NCBI GenBank assembly: GCA_033980235.1
Contig: CM067067.1
Span: 36,404,200 to 36,468,199, forward strand
Origin: Diadema setosum
Lineage: Eukaryota > Echinodermata > Echinoidea > Diadematoida > Diadematidae
Direction of reading: 5' to 3'
Length of the DNA stretch: 64,000 bases
Shown here: positions 51,127 through 63,692 of the stretch, in pieces
How the letters are laid out: each line of letters opens with the position of its first letter
How positions within the stretch are numbered: position 1 is the first letter of the stretch
The notes under the pieces: model-generated
What the model saw: the letters and a program-made list of their open reading frames with translations, nothing else
What the model was told of the DNA's origin: nothing
Database searches by the model: none
Translations under genes and position numbers: made by a program

Positions 51127-51764
51127 TACAGTATCTAAATCTGACACGTAGGATTCTATTCCCCTTTATACTCGGGACGCCCGGGCACTTGGATGGGTAG
51201 GTATGTTAAGGCAGTCGGCAGTCAGATTAATATGCAGCAGAGCGACATATTCCGCGCCGATTAGGAAAGGTGTTCGACTATCACATTCCGGGCCAATGAA
51301 ACGGGAATGTTTTCATTCCAGTAAACAACCCAATATGAATACTGCCGTACAAGCGTGACCTCAACTTGACTCAGTACCTGTATCGGCGATGTAATATCGC
51401 GTCGATTCGCAGGGCAAGGCGCCTCCAATTTGTACCATTACCCGGACCGGAGGGGTGACGCAAGTGTAGCTGATCACAAATTCCCTATTTCCACTTACGC
51501 TCTTCCACGTCATCCGCGCCAACGAACTCCCTTTTTGCGAAAGCTATCAACGAGAAATATCGGTAAGGAGGGTGCTTATACTGTACAAGGTTGAAACAAA
51601 AGAAAGATGGAAGGTACGTTCAAGTGGGAAGAGGTGTTTAGATGGGGATACCATTCTGTTATTACAACAATTACATATAGACATTTTTGGCTTCAGTTGC
51701 AGTTTGCATTTCTCTTATCTTAATGACCACTGCGTTTCTAACTAACTAGGAATTTCAAAAACAT

Positions 51765-51776
51765 CAAGAACAAGAA

Positions 51777-51814
<38 letters not shown>

Positions 51815-51838
51815 CACACACACACACACACACACACA
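51765..51838. repeat. (CAA)n then (CA)n microsatellite
   Basis: CAA units at about 51775-51812 pass directly into CA units. Confidence 0.95.
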
Positions 51839-52299
51839 TATTTTGAAATCATCCATGATTTTTTGCTTATTATTTAACTCTCTTTCTTCGTCCCCTCCCC
51901 TTTCTCTCTTTTTATCGCTCCCTTTTTCTGCATCATCAATTCCATGCAAAATTAAGGGAACAAATGGAAATCCCAGCCTTTTCTGTCAATTTGTTTTAAT
52001 TACCAACTTGCCTTAGTTTCACCTCTAACTTAACGAAATCATTTTGATGAGGGAGAACACGAAATAAACTGGACTTCTTAATTTCTTCTTGATTTTACAC
52101 AACACTCTCGCAAGACTCCGCAGATTGCGTAAATTTCACATATAGTGACAATAACACTGTCAAACTCATTTTACTGAAAAGTAGATAAACTCCTTTCACT
52201 GAAAACCAGAAACACTTAGAATTGTTTTTTACCTCCATTCCCAATCATATTTTATTACATAAAATTTGGCAACCTTACATCATCATTCTGGTCTTATCT

Positions 52300-52577
52300 T
52301 CTATCCGTTCTCCGTTTCTTTTTCACTAACACTGATTACTCGGGGCTTACAGCCAAACAAGCTAGCTTTCATGTAGGTCCCGTCATACTTCTCTTTGATC
52401 AACCCCATTTCGATTTCGATTTTGACCAGTTATCATTACATGTAATTACTGTGTTATCACCATGTATATTGTTTGTTTTCTGCACATTGTTCACAAGGTA
52501 AAAGAACTTGTCTGGTTTCTGTTGTAATGTTCACAAATGAGAAGTATGAAAATAAAATGAATTGAATTGAATTGAAT
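52300..52577 (+). mobile_element. LINE 3' end remnant with (AATTG)n tail
   Basis: The hairpin GGGGCTTACA ... TGTAGGTCCC with loop CAAACAAGCTAGCTTTCA (about 52343-52382) matches the other LINE 3' UTRs. The copy ends in GAAAATAAAATGAATTGAATTG (52548-52576). The 5' limit is approximate. Confidence 0.6.
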
Positions 52578-52734
52578 ATACCAATGTTTGTTTGTTTGTT
52601 TTTTCTCCCTAAAATTCTGAAAATAAATGATTTGTATATATTTCTACATGGCCAGTTTATGTTTCATTACAGTTGTTTTCACAGTAATCAACTTCCTAAA
52701 GTATTTCATGATTTATTCTATTGAAATAGCCACT

Positions 52735-53568
52735 TGCCTAATTACAAACGAATTTCATCTTCCCTTATTGAGAACAGTACATTTGTTTACACTGGAACAA
52801 ATCTTTGGAAAAAAATGTGTGATAGTTTAAGAGAATCTGTTAAATCCATTGCATTGGAATATATATCTAAAAAGCATTTGCTTTTGAGAAACAACATTGG
52901 ACAATCAAACCAACTATAGCATTTGTGTAGTGGCGTGTTCTATCATACAGAGCTTTCTATATTTCTATATTCCTCTGTTCTTTCCCCTCTCTTCAGTCCA
53001 CTCTCTCGTCTTTTTATCTATTTTGTTGTTGTTGTTGTTTTAGTGTCATTGTGCTTTCTTCCTTGTATGATATCGTGTGTAACTTTGTGTATAGGTATAT
53101 GTGAAAGTGTTTATCATACGTGTGTAATATGTACTATTGTGGTTGTCTTTTCAGGGTACACACGGCTGAATTCATAGCATCTGTAGGTTGTAACACTGTT
53201 GGCATTGTCTTAATTTGTATTTCTTTGTGTTTTATAATAGTTACTGTGTATAATCATGACGTTTCCTGCTGTACATGACTTAATTTTGGATGATACTCAG
53301 TATATATCACGTATAGAGTGATCGACTTTTCAAGCTTTGCTTTTCATTGGACCACTTTTTCCATTATTATTTTTACTTTTTGTCACCCATTCATTGTACA
53401 TTGCTATTTTTGGTTAATCTAAGAAATAGCATATTAGTTTATTAGATACTTTATGATCTTATGTATTCTCACAAAATGATAAAACAATGATTGTGTAATA
53501 TATGCTTTGTTGCTTCTTTCCATTTTTGTTGGATGGATGGAAATAAATGCCATACTGAACTTGAACTA
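52735..53568 (+). mobile_element. LINE fragment: C-terminal coding remnant plus 3' UTR
   Basis: The frame at 52734-52919 includes TGTNLWKKMCDSLRESVKSI, which lines up with GPKFWNSLDSSIKES of the 38125 LINE. The start of the frame is not a true N-terminus. The 3' UTR holds the hairpin GTGATCGA ... TTGGACCAC with loop TTTTCAAGCTTTGCTTTTC (53318-53355). It ends in GGATGGAAATAAATGCC and ACTGAACTTGAACT. It lies just downstream of another LINE tail at 52577. Confidence 0.65.
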
Positions 53569-53715
53569 GAAACCCTCTCTTCTCAACTTAGTCATTAGTA
53601 TACTGAAATTTGCTTAACTCTGTTTACTGGGTAAGGGCCTTATGATATTGTCTGAAAACACGATTGTTACATCTCCTGTATTTGGATAGTCTGGAACAAT
53701 CTATCAATAATAGTA

Positions 53716-54247
53716 CACTGTAAAAACATCGGTGTTAGATTTAACACCACGGGTGTTAAATCTAACACCGATCAAACTTCAATAAAGGACCACACCCACA
53801 GGTGTTAAAAATGCACTGTGATGGTGTTGAAAAGTGTTCACCTTACACTTCGTGGTGTTAATTTGACACTGTACCTGGTGTTATTTTGACACTGTACTGG
53901 TGTTAATTCAAAAATGACACCACATGGTGTTGGTTTGATATTTGCTGGTGTTAATGTCAATGGTTTAACACCCGTCCAGCTTCAATAAGGGACCACACCA
54001 GCTGGTGTTACTTTGGTGTAAATTTATTTTCACATTTTTTTCAAAAATCTAGTATTTTAATGTAAAATTCTTGATCGTCTTGTTTAAATTAAAAATCAAC
54101 AAGAAGTGCAGTTACTAGGAAACTCTTCAAAATACAGTTTAAAATTTGGAAATGACACCCGTAGGTGTTAATTTAACACCATAAATGAGCACCGAAAATT
54201 TAACACCAGCTCGGTGTTCACTATTTAACACCGGACTTTTTGCAGTG
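53716..54247. mobile_element. CACTA/EnSpm-like non-autonomous element
   Basis: 532 bp with termini CACTGTAAAAA and TTTTTGCAGTG, flanked by TA on both sides (53714-53715, 54248-54249). The inside holds many GGTGTTA units in both orientations, including GGTGTTAGATTTAACACC near the left end, and two copies of CTTCAATAARGGACCACACC about 204 bp apart. CACTG-type ends are known for animal CACTA-group elements. No transposase frame. Confidence 0.7.
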
Positions 54248-54422
54248 TATTATGTTTATGCTGCACACTAATATCATTTTTCTTGTAACAACAGTCTTTC
54301 CAGGTCAACCTCAATGTATACATAAAGTGTTTGTATGTAAATGTAATTAACATAACATATATTTACAAATATGTATATGTGCGTGTGTAGATAGTTATTT
54401 AGAGAGAGAGAAGATATACATA

Positions 54423-54426
<4 letters not shown>

Positions 54427-54461
<35 letters not shown>
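54427..54461. repeat. (AT)n microsatellite
   Basis: Pure AT array, with a short GA run about 25 bp upstream. Confidence 0.95.
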
Positions 54462-54464
<3 letters not shown>

Positions 54465-57400
54465 CGCGATGGATGACCATCGTTTCGTATAGTTTATTTT
54501 CCATGGTTGGTGTTTGTATGTAATATTGTTGATCATCACTTAATGATTCTACGGATTTTCCGCTTTTCGCCTACTAACATATAAAACGTTTATGCCCATT
54601 TCTTGTACCGCTATAGAAATAGCACTGTCTCATCCCAGAGGGCCAAACTGTGTTGTAGCGATTGAGAGTGTGTTGCATTAATATGATATCTCATAATTAT
54701 ACCTATCCTCTCTTCATTGAACTATTGCGAGATCACCCTTACACCAGTCTGCAGTTGATAAACAAGAACATTGCTTCCGTTAATCAGCAAGAAATTATCT
54801 TAAAATTCGCATTTGAAACCTGTTCCCCTGTTATAAACGTGTTCATGATCATGCCTAACTGTACCGGCGTTTGGTTCATTACGACATATCATGAATAATA
54901 CCTGAATAACTTTAGGCGTTAAGGAGGGGGAGGGGGTGAGTGGTAAATGAATTATCATTTGCAGCCACAAATACAAAGGTCACACGGAGGGCATACATGA
55001 TGAAAAGTCGAGTCAATGATAAATCTGTATGTCGACGTTGTGTTCTTTTATTCCACAGCTTTTCAAAGTAATAAACATCATCGCCGAACAAAAAGAAAAA
55101 AAAAGAAAAAAGACGAACATACGATGAAGAATGTTTACAATATCTTACAAGACTATACAAATATTTATTACAATGCTATCGTTATAACGAATCAGTCACA
55201 CAAATTACAAAGTGAGGATATCATCAACACTCGAGTGCGTAAGATTTGACGAAAAAGACTTAGTTTATCGAGCCCTATATCGTCATGTCGAAATCGACTC
55301 TGCTAAAACATTATTTACTGTAGAACTGTTTAGTTTTGGCATAGTCATCGCAAGGAATGATGTACTTCTAAGCCTTCCAGTCTCATGATCACTCTGCGTA
55401 TGTAAAAATGAACGTGACGGTGCAACCTTTCTTCAAATCTTATTCTTGATACGCCCTTACAGCAGTTTCTGTAGGTTACGCAGAAATCGTTTTAAAGACG
55501 CCAAACACAGATATACTTAGTTGATTTCCAGGCGTAACTTTCCAGAGAAAGCATTTGCCTCTGCTTGGAAGTCGACACCACACATCTGTGCTCATTACAC
55601 ATAATAGCCAGACCTCCAAAACAAAAGCCTATAACTCTCCCTCTCTCACCACCAACGATTCAGTAAAAAAGAAGAAGACAGCAACAACAACAATAAATTT
55701 TATTACAGAGCGGTTATCTATCACCAAGAGATGGGGGAGAAAACTTCGAAGACTCTGAGGGCACGCTAACGGAATGCGGCGTGTCTTCCTTCGTGTAAAG
55801 GCTGCGTCCAAATTGAATCACGGAGCACCAAAAATGAAAGGGGCGGCGAATGCAAATTTCTGCGCGTCCCTAGACAATCAGCGCGAGCGGAGGAAATAGA
55901 GATTGCATTTCAATTTGAATTTCCACTCTAGAGAAAACAAGTCCAAAACATCACCACTTCCGACAACAACGACGACGACGAGTATCGCATTGTTTCGTGC
56001 GTTGAATCTCTAATGCCACCATAAATGCAACCCCAATTTTCGAGAAGGGGGGGGGGGGGGGGACTACTAATCCTTTTACATGGCTTTTCTCGGGTTGTGT
56101 AATCGTGGGTTATTTCAGGTCAGCAAAAATTGGTTTGACAATTGAATTGCCCGATCAAAACCAATGTGGGCGGGAATACTTAATGTTATTTTCGGTTTAC
56201 AGTGGTTAGTCCGGAATTGTCAACTCGCTAGTATAGAACGGGCTCCGAAATCACTCATCGCCAAGCTACGTGACGGATTTGGATTCTCTTCATAGATTTC
56301 TTTCAGCCAAAATAAAGACCCCTGCCAGTGACATTAACAACAGTCGCTTGCTTGCTCTCTGGTCCAAAACAGTGCAGTATGTTTGTTCGTTAGGTTGCTT
56401 GTTTTTCGACACCTCTCCTTCTTAACAACGGAATTATTACAATTATATATTAATATTTGTATTAATTACATACAACTCGATGTTCTTCGTCATCGTATGA
56501 CGTAGCGTGCAGATAGTGATGTCCCAGTTTATGATACACATCTTTTCGACAAACATAGAATCAGAACATTTCACACTGGAGATTGTGAACTTCTTATGCT
56601 TTAAGCGTGCAATATTTCTATGTATATTTCCGGCTAAAGAAATGTCGAGCTAGTCGGATGCTTTGCTATTTTACGAAAAGTAAACTGAATAGACCCCACT
56701 ACCAATTCTTACAAATGCCAGTAAGCTGTTGCTATAGAATGGCACCACAATAATTAGTCACTGACGATGAATTGACGTACTGAATCCTACGTCATTTAAG
56801 GAGTGCAATATTATTGCCCTTTTAAGTTTGTTAGCGCTGTTAAATCACGAAGTGTCCTTTGTTATATGATTGTCTGCCACACTAATTACTTACACCGTAC
56901 GGCATACGATGCTTTTTTTTAACAGAAAAGTTAGAGTCCATTGAAACACTATCAATATGAGAAAGCGAATGAAAACAATGAAATGTTCAGAGTCAAATAT
57001 TTATAAAGCAATTGTTCTTGCGTTTATGCCGACGGTCGACGTAGATTCCTTAGTCCCACATGCGCTAATTTGACAGACAGTGGCCCAACGAAACGAGCTG
57101 ACCGTCACCTAGATAGTGTAAACAGTGCCTTACAAGCATCTCCTATGCCGGTGCATAGATATGATGTCGGGGAAAGGGGTTTCATAGTCCTCCCTACACA
57201 CCGTTTCAATCGGCTCCCGTTACCGATGCAGCCATTAAACTGTCGCCCGCAATTTGGGACAATTTGAGCCGCACTCGTTGTCAAACATGGACAAAAGTGA
57301 TCGCTCTGGCGTAATGAACACGGGTATTCACAGCAGCTTTCTTTTTTTCCCCCGTCTTCCACCTTAAAGGGGGGGGGGGAGTGGGGTTCAGCTTCAACAA

Positions 57401-59251
57401 ATTTACAAAATAGGAAGCAAAGAAGCAAGGGGGAGGGGGATCTATTGAGATGACTACACTAAAGTAGCCCGCGTAGTCGAGATGGCGCGAGCCATCAAAT
57501 GATAAAGTACATGAAGATGAAGGACAGCGTGTGGATGATGCAGTAGCCGTGCGCACTTTTCGAAGGCCGCCACTTGGAGTAATAACAAATCGGGTCGTTG
57601 CACACCTCCCAGTTTCCACCTTGTCGGTTTGACACACCGACTTGTTGTTATTGCGTTTGCTTTTCAAATACCTTTCCAGTCTTCTGCTGAATCAGGGAAT
57701 ACGCATAGCTTTTACCGCATGCAGACAGTTTCCAATCTTGTTATCAGCACCTATGGGGTAATATCCTCAAACACGTTCTGGATCAGTGATGACATTTAGA
57801 AAGTTAATGCATAAATTAGTTACTGTATTTCATTTTGTCTTACCTATTACAGAAATGATCGCTAATATTTTGAAAATTAGTAGCACTCTCATAAAAACCG
57901 TGCTCTATAGAAAAATTAGTTTGATCGGATTCTTAGATGATATCATCTCCAAAAGCCTCCCAGTAAATCTTACAATATTGACAAATGTACCGCTTCGACA
58001 AAGAATAAAAAGCATATCACGTCTGTTTCGTAATTGTATTCTTTTTTTAGACCGCTAAATCAAATTTATAACATTGAGCTTCAGAAACCCCGAAACAATA
58101 TTTGACAGCTGTAGTGATTATAATGATAATCATAATAAAAACACTGACAAAAGAAGGCGACATACAACGGTATAATGAGCTGGCGGGACAAATAGGACTC
58201 ATAGCTTGCCGACACAGTAGATTGGTCTGGGCTTACTGAATTCACATGCATGAAAAGGACAATACACTCTCAGATGCGCCTTTAACATTGTATTGGCTAC
58301 AAAATAAACGCAGGCACACAATATGCGTCAAAAAAAAAAAGGCGTTGACTTTGGAATCCGAAAACCATGTCAACTTGTGAAGGTTACAAAACCCAAGAGT
58401 AAATAGAGTGTGTGTGTGTGTTATGAACTTACTCTACACTTAAGTCTAACATTTCATAGCGGATCATTATCAGAAACGACCAAAGCAGAGTGGTGACCTT
58501 AACTTCACATAACTGTGAGACTGATTACTATACACACTATCTAGTTTAGGCAACAGAAATCAGTTAGAGAGTGGTGTCGTGTTGATACATTTAATGTGTA
58601 AAAAAAGAGTGTTGGAATGATGGCGGTAGACAGGTTTACATTATCAAAAACAATCGTGATAATAATACCTGAAATATCACGCCAAAACATGCAAAACCAA
58701 CTATTTCATCATCTCCCCTACTCATGAGCATGACGGACTTCAGTTTGACATGGCTGACATAATTATGTCACTCTGTCGCTCCTCGGCGAAATAACACGAA
58801 GCGATTCAAATCGACACTAATTTACCTTGCTTTCTACCTGATATGATACGTTTTTAAAAGCATTCCGCTTTCCTCCTTTTTTTTGAATAGAAAAAAAAAA
58901 GAAAATCCATCTTCAGAAGATGAAATTCGAATGTGTATGAGAAAACATGCTATGTTATCTCCTTTTGAACACGTATCAGGGGTCTCAATAATAACATGAA
59001 AAAGACAGGGGGACACTCGTGCAAGATTCTCCTTCCCAAAGCTCTATTCAGTTTAAGATATCATTCACAAAATTGATTTAACTATTTTTACAAGCAGGTT
59101 TAGATTTTCTACGATACGTATAACATTGCTTGTATGGAGGACGCAGAATTCTTCGTGTGAAACAAAACAACTTGCACAATTACGAACTTTCATCATTGCG
59201 TCATTTCTCTTACAATTTTGGAATTACCTATTCATTCATTCATTCATTCAT
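54462..59251. other. Unique DNA, gene-free as far as visible
   Basis: CpG-richer stretches at 55740-55900 and 57010-57290. An ATTC repeat lies at 59233-59251. No homeobox, no hexapeptide and no recognisable coding frame on either strand. Confidence 0.4.
56047..56062. repeat. Poly(G) tract
   Basis: A G run of about 16. Other homopolymer G runs are at 69-80, 1369-1378 and 20259-20268. Confidence 0.9.
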
Positions 59252-60689
59252 CGTTCTTTTGTTGAGCAACGGAGTACAGTTTATTGATGTATTTTACGGA
59301 TCGAATATTCAATGTAATATCTACCTATCTAAATAATTTACTGGCATTTATGAGCTCAAAACTCATTTTATTACTATCATTACAATAATTATTGTTCCTG
59401 TTTCTTAATTCAAGTTAGACACTATTTGAACCTTTACCTTAGTTTTGCGACCTTCAGCAAAACGTTAGGACACTATATATTGTAGGATTGCTTGGCTTCA
59501 TTTTAAACAAACATTTTGACTGCCTCTTGCAGGTCTGTATTTTTTATTTTTTTTTTTGAAGACGAGATTAAGCTGGCTTCATAATAATCTCGGTGTTAAT
59601 CTGATACTTTGAAAATCGTTTAAACTTCCATCAAGCAAGAGAGACTGATATCCCTCAAAAATGGACTCGCCAAACTCAAAAAAGCTTACAAAGTTATCAC
59701 TAGATTTTACTGACATTACATCAAGTCATGTGATCTGGATGATGCAGTTATCATAAATATTATTATTATATCACTAACAAGAAACTTGATATTATTTGAC
59801 ACGTTTGTCTAAACCTTCCCACTATGTTTCTTTTGGCTGTCAACATTAATCACCGATTTTTCTTTCCTTTTTTTTTTCTTAATATCGACACTTTGTTGAA
59901 CTCTGTGTATTTTCTGTACTTTCACAGTACAGTGCTCACCATCCAAGCCTATAGCCTACATTAAAATCCTGACCATCCCTCTTTTTTTAAGGAATTCATA
60001 CAAAGTATACTGCATGATTGAAAAAAAAAAAGATAATCGAATCGTGAACTCTACTGTCGTGGCACGAACCGAGAATAGTAGGTAATTTAACTATAGAATC
60101 TCGTGTGTGTATTAGGAGTAGCATTAGATATAATACGGCTACAATGATACAATTCATTTCTCTCAACGGGATTGACCATATAGGGAACATTCCGATTCCA
60201 CGTCCTTCTTCTGTTCTGTTTTGCCTCTACAGGCATACACAAAAATTGTCATTTAGCTTCCACTCCATTTCTGCGTGCTTAATTACGCCTCGTGTTCTCT
60301 TGAGGGGTAAATCCCTATTCTTCCCATGGCTAGTAATTTGACCCCAAAGTAATGTGAATGAAACACGTGCTCTGACTTCGGAAATGCATTTTTGTATGCG
60401 TCGAGTCACCGTCTTTATCTTCTGTGTTGTATTATACACGACTTTGACTGGGAACAAGACTGAAACCGTCTGGACTGAATTAGCGTTGTGTATACATTGG
60501 GCACACTGGTTCTGATGCTAAGGGGAGACCTCCCTCACTCAGTGCACGGAGTCTCAGACAGCCGGCCACCTAAGATAGAACACGGAGATGCTTGGCGCTC
60601 GTACACGTTATATGCGTGTAACAAGCTCATCGATCAAACAGCAGCCATTTTGGCTAACGCAAGGCACCATTCCCACACCCCCTCCCGTA

Positions 60690-60720
<31 letters not shown>

Positions 60721-61666
60721 CTCACATCTGGCTACTTCGGGGTGTTAGAAGCATCGTGTTTGCCACACCACGTTCTAAGTCGACCTGCTCCTAGCTTTAC
60801 CAATCTCCAGCGTTGCACTGTGTGAGCAGGACGCTGCTGCTTGAAGGGGTCGATGCAACTTGGTCCCCGCGGAACGGCGGCTCCACGCCTCGGGGGCCGG
60901 TCGGCGAGGATTGTTTGCCTCAGTCGACTCATCACTGTTTAGATCGCCTCATCCCTTTCGTTTCATTTTAATGGGCCATTTGTTTTATTGAAACATCTTA
61001 TAATTCATTTAGAATTGTTTCCCTGCCTCCGTTCCACTTTATCCCTCCCTCTCTTTCTCTCTCTCCCTCTCTCTCTCTCCTCCTCCTCGACTCCCACACT
61101 CTCGGTGTGAGTTAATGTGCACGGAGTCCTCGTGCCCTATTCCCAAGCCGAGGGTTTTTTTTTTCTCTCTTTGCCAGACATTCTGACGTGCTTGGTCGCC
61201 GTGTTCATCTCTCAACCACGATGCACGGGTCGATGCCGACTCCATCTCGTCCCCCAATACCCAGCGGGGCCTGTCTCGCATCCCAGCCTAGTCCGTGCGC
61301 GGCATTCCAAGGTTGCCGCTCATTGTTAACGCCAAGCTACTCCACACACGATATCTACTCTTGATATTAATACTCTCATTACACGAACATGAGGACAGGG
61401 TATCCATTGACTATAATCACAATAATCATGAAGAAGAGAAAATGTTTGTTTGTCTTATCAACAATATAATACAAGTGCAAATGTTTATGTTTGTGTCCAC
61501 TGTCTTTTGAATGAAGTCCGTGGCACTCACCGCAATGACAGTTGTTGTTGGTTTTTTCTCCAGATAGAAGAGGAAAAAATCCGAGTCCAACTGCCAGGGC
61601 GGTATTCGGAGGGTCCCAGGCTTTAACCAGTTCTTTATTCTTCCTCCGTGGTGAGGGGGCGTGCTA
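59252..61666. other. 3' flank / possible 3' UTR and regulatory DNA of Hox5
   Basis: AT-rich to about 60480, then distinctly GC- and CpG-richer from 60530 to 61340, with C/T tracts at 60690-60725 and 61040-61085. No coding frame with family resemblance. The GC-rich part is the natural place for a long 3' UTR or cis-regulatory elements, but nothing in the sequence proves either. Confidence 0.4.
61634..61639 (-). terminator. Possible polyadenylation signal of Hox5
   Basis: AATAAA on the minus strand, 28 nt beyond the stop codon. This would give a very short 3' UTR, and Hox genes often use distal signals. Another AATAAA on the minus strand occurs near 60982. Which is used cannot be told from the sequence. 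Confidence 0.3.
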
Positions 61667-62375
<709 letters not shown>

Positions 62376-63352
62376 GGAGACAAAAAAGATGAAAACAATG
62401 AAGACAGGACTCGAGTGATATCATGATAAATGCCATGGCAAATCCTATGACAACAGACTAGAACAGCAATAAGTACTCTGGAAATAACGTCACCAAGCTG
62501 CAATACCTATTAAAAAAAAAATGTCAGTTGTTGCTGAATTATTAAACTTTTACTTTTAACAAGCAAAACAACGCAAGATTTGCCAAATCACTATGACGCT
62601 ATTACAAAATGGAAGTAAAAAATACTTTGTATGTTAGTGGATATAGTATAATCAATAATGCGGAATGATTTTCGTTTTCAATCTCTACTATATTCACAAA
62701 ATACGGACACAAAGTTTTCTCCCTTTCTCTAATCTCTCCCTTACCCCCCCCCCCCCTCTATATCTTTGAATGCATTATAGGGCTCAACATGAACTTTTTT
62801 CTTGTTTGGGCCACTAAAATCTACACATCTGACATTTGGTAGACCGAAAAAGAAATGTATCTGCCCGAAATAACAGGAAAAATAACAATCCATATTGAAT
62901 CATAGTTGCCCCATCGGGCCGCCAGCAGATAATCTTGTTGGAAATTGGGTGGCCCGACATCAATTTTAGTGGCCAAGGGCCACCGGGCCAGCTAATATGT
63001 CGAGGAAGTGAGAAGTGGAAGTGAGTGGACATGTGGACATTATATGATTTGTAGGTTCTATCAATTTCTCATTTCTGTGTAGAAGACACGGCCAAAAGTT
63101 TCACGTCCTTGCGTAAGCACTGAGCACCACCGAGGAGCAGGGACATGTTTTAATACATCAAGCATATGAGGCAAACATAATGATAGTAATACAGTCACAT
63201 CGCGCATTATTTTGTTATCATGCCAAGTTCCACTAACCGATTCCATCGCTGTGTATGAAGCACGTGGTCCAGTAAATCATGAATTAATAAAGTATCAAGT
63301 AGGTTGGAAGTACTCATGTAAAAGGTGAGTCACGGGTGTGAAAATTACTTTG
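62376..63352. other. Intronic region with no recognised exon
   Basis: Presumed Hox5 intron sequence. It contains a C-run near 62743 and an AT-rich stretch. At 62800-63000, GGGCCACTAAAATCTACAC and TTTTAGTGGCCAAGGGCC hint at an old inverted repeat. I see no YPWM-type hexapeptide frame on the minus strand, so exon 1 is not here. Confidence 0.5.
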
Positions 63353-63418
63353 GATGGTTAGCACAATGGTTAGGGATAAAAGTGATATGCGAGTTCATAA
63401 GTTTCCCAGTGTAGGTTT
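63353..63418 (+). mobile_element. Second tRNA-like fragment, possibly split by the fold-back
   Basis: GGTTAGCACAATGGTTAGGG contains an A-box match (TAGCACAATGG). A partial B-box-like GTAGGTTTCAA ends exactly where the fold-back element starts. This suggests, but does not prove, that the fold-back inserted into an older tRNA-derived SINE. Confidence 0.3.
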
Positions 63419-63581
63419 CAATAGGGAGCTTTAGATTTTAGACGCGCGGACGTTCAAAGAGAAATAAAAAAAAACACGATCTGAGCGTGCGCAGTAGCCC
63501 GGATCAAGTTACTGCGCACGCTCAGATCATGTTTTTTTCTCTTTGAACGTCCGCGCGTCTAAAATCTAAAGCTCCCTATTG
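63419..63581. mobile_element. 163-bp fold-back (MITE-like) element
   Basis: Two arms of over 70 bp are almost perfect reverse complements. The left begins CAATAGGGAGCTTTAGATTT and the right ends with its complement at 63581. Both contain GACGCGCGGACGTTCAAAGAG, and both arms also carry CTGAGCGTGCGCAGTA near the centre. The loop is about 12 bp (63497-63508). The very high arm identity suggests a young insertion or gene conversion between arms. A target-site duplication is not clear; at most TT on both sides. It lies in the presumed Hox5 intron and appears to interrupt a tRNA-like sequence at 63353-63418. Confidence 0.85.
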
Positions 63582-63611
63582 TTATGCGGTGAACACGTAC
63601 ATCTTGTCTAA

Positions 63612-63692
63612 GGATGCTGGACAGGATACGAACCAAGAATCTTCTGTTTAAAGAGTCTAAACCTTCAACCACTACACCACAGGGGACCCATG
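63612..63692 (-). mobile_element. tRNA-derived SINE head
   Basis: On the minus strand there is a good A box, TGGTGTAGTGG (63669-63679), and a near-consensus B box, GGTTCGTATCC (63624-63634), 34 nt apart as in tRNA genes. The 5' end reads GGTCCCCTGTGG. The acceptor and T stems do not pair well, so this is a SINE head or tRNA pseudogene rather than a working tRNA. The body would run towards lower coordinates, where the fold-back element begins. Confidence 0.5.

Larger units (their letters stand above)
48418..52299. other. Unique DNA with microsatellites
   Basis: 51200-51560 is non-repetitive and GC-richer (TGTAATATCGCGTCGATTCG). Candidate regulatory DNA. No gene supported. Confidence 0.35.

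Noticed and set aside
62814..63032. Possible exon 1 of Hox5 on the minus strand
   Set aside because: No hexapeptide and no Hox-like composition; the sequence looks repeat-derived.
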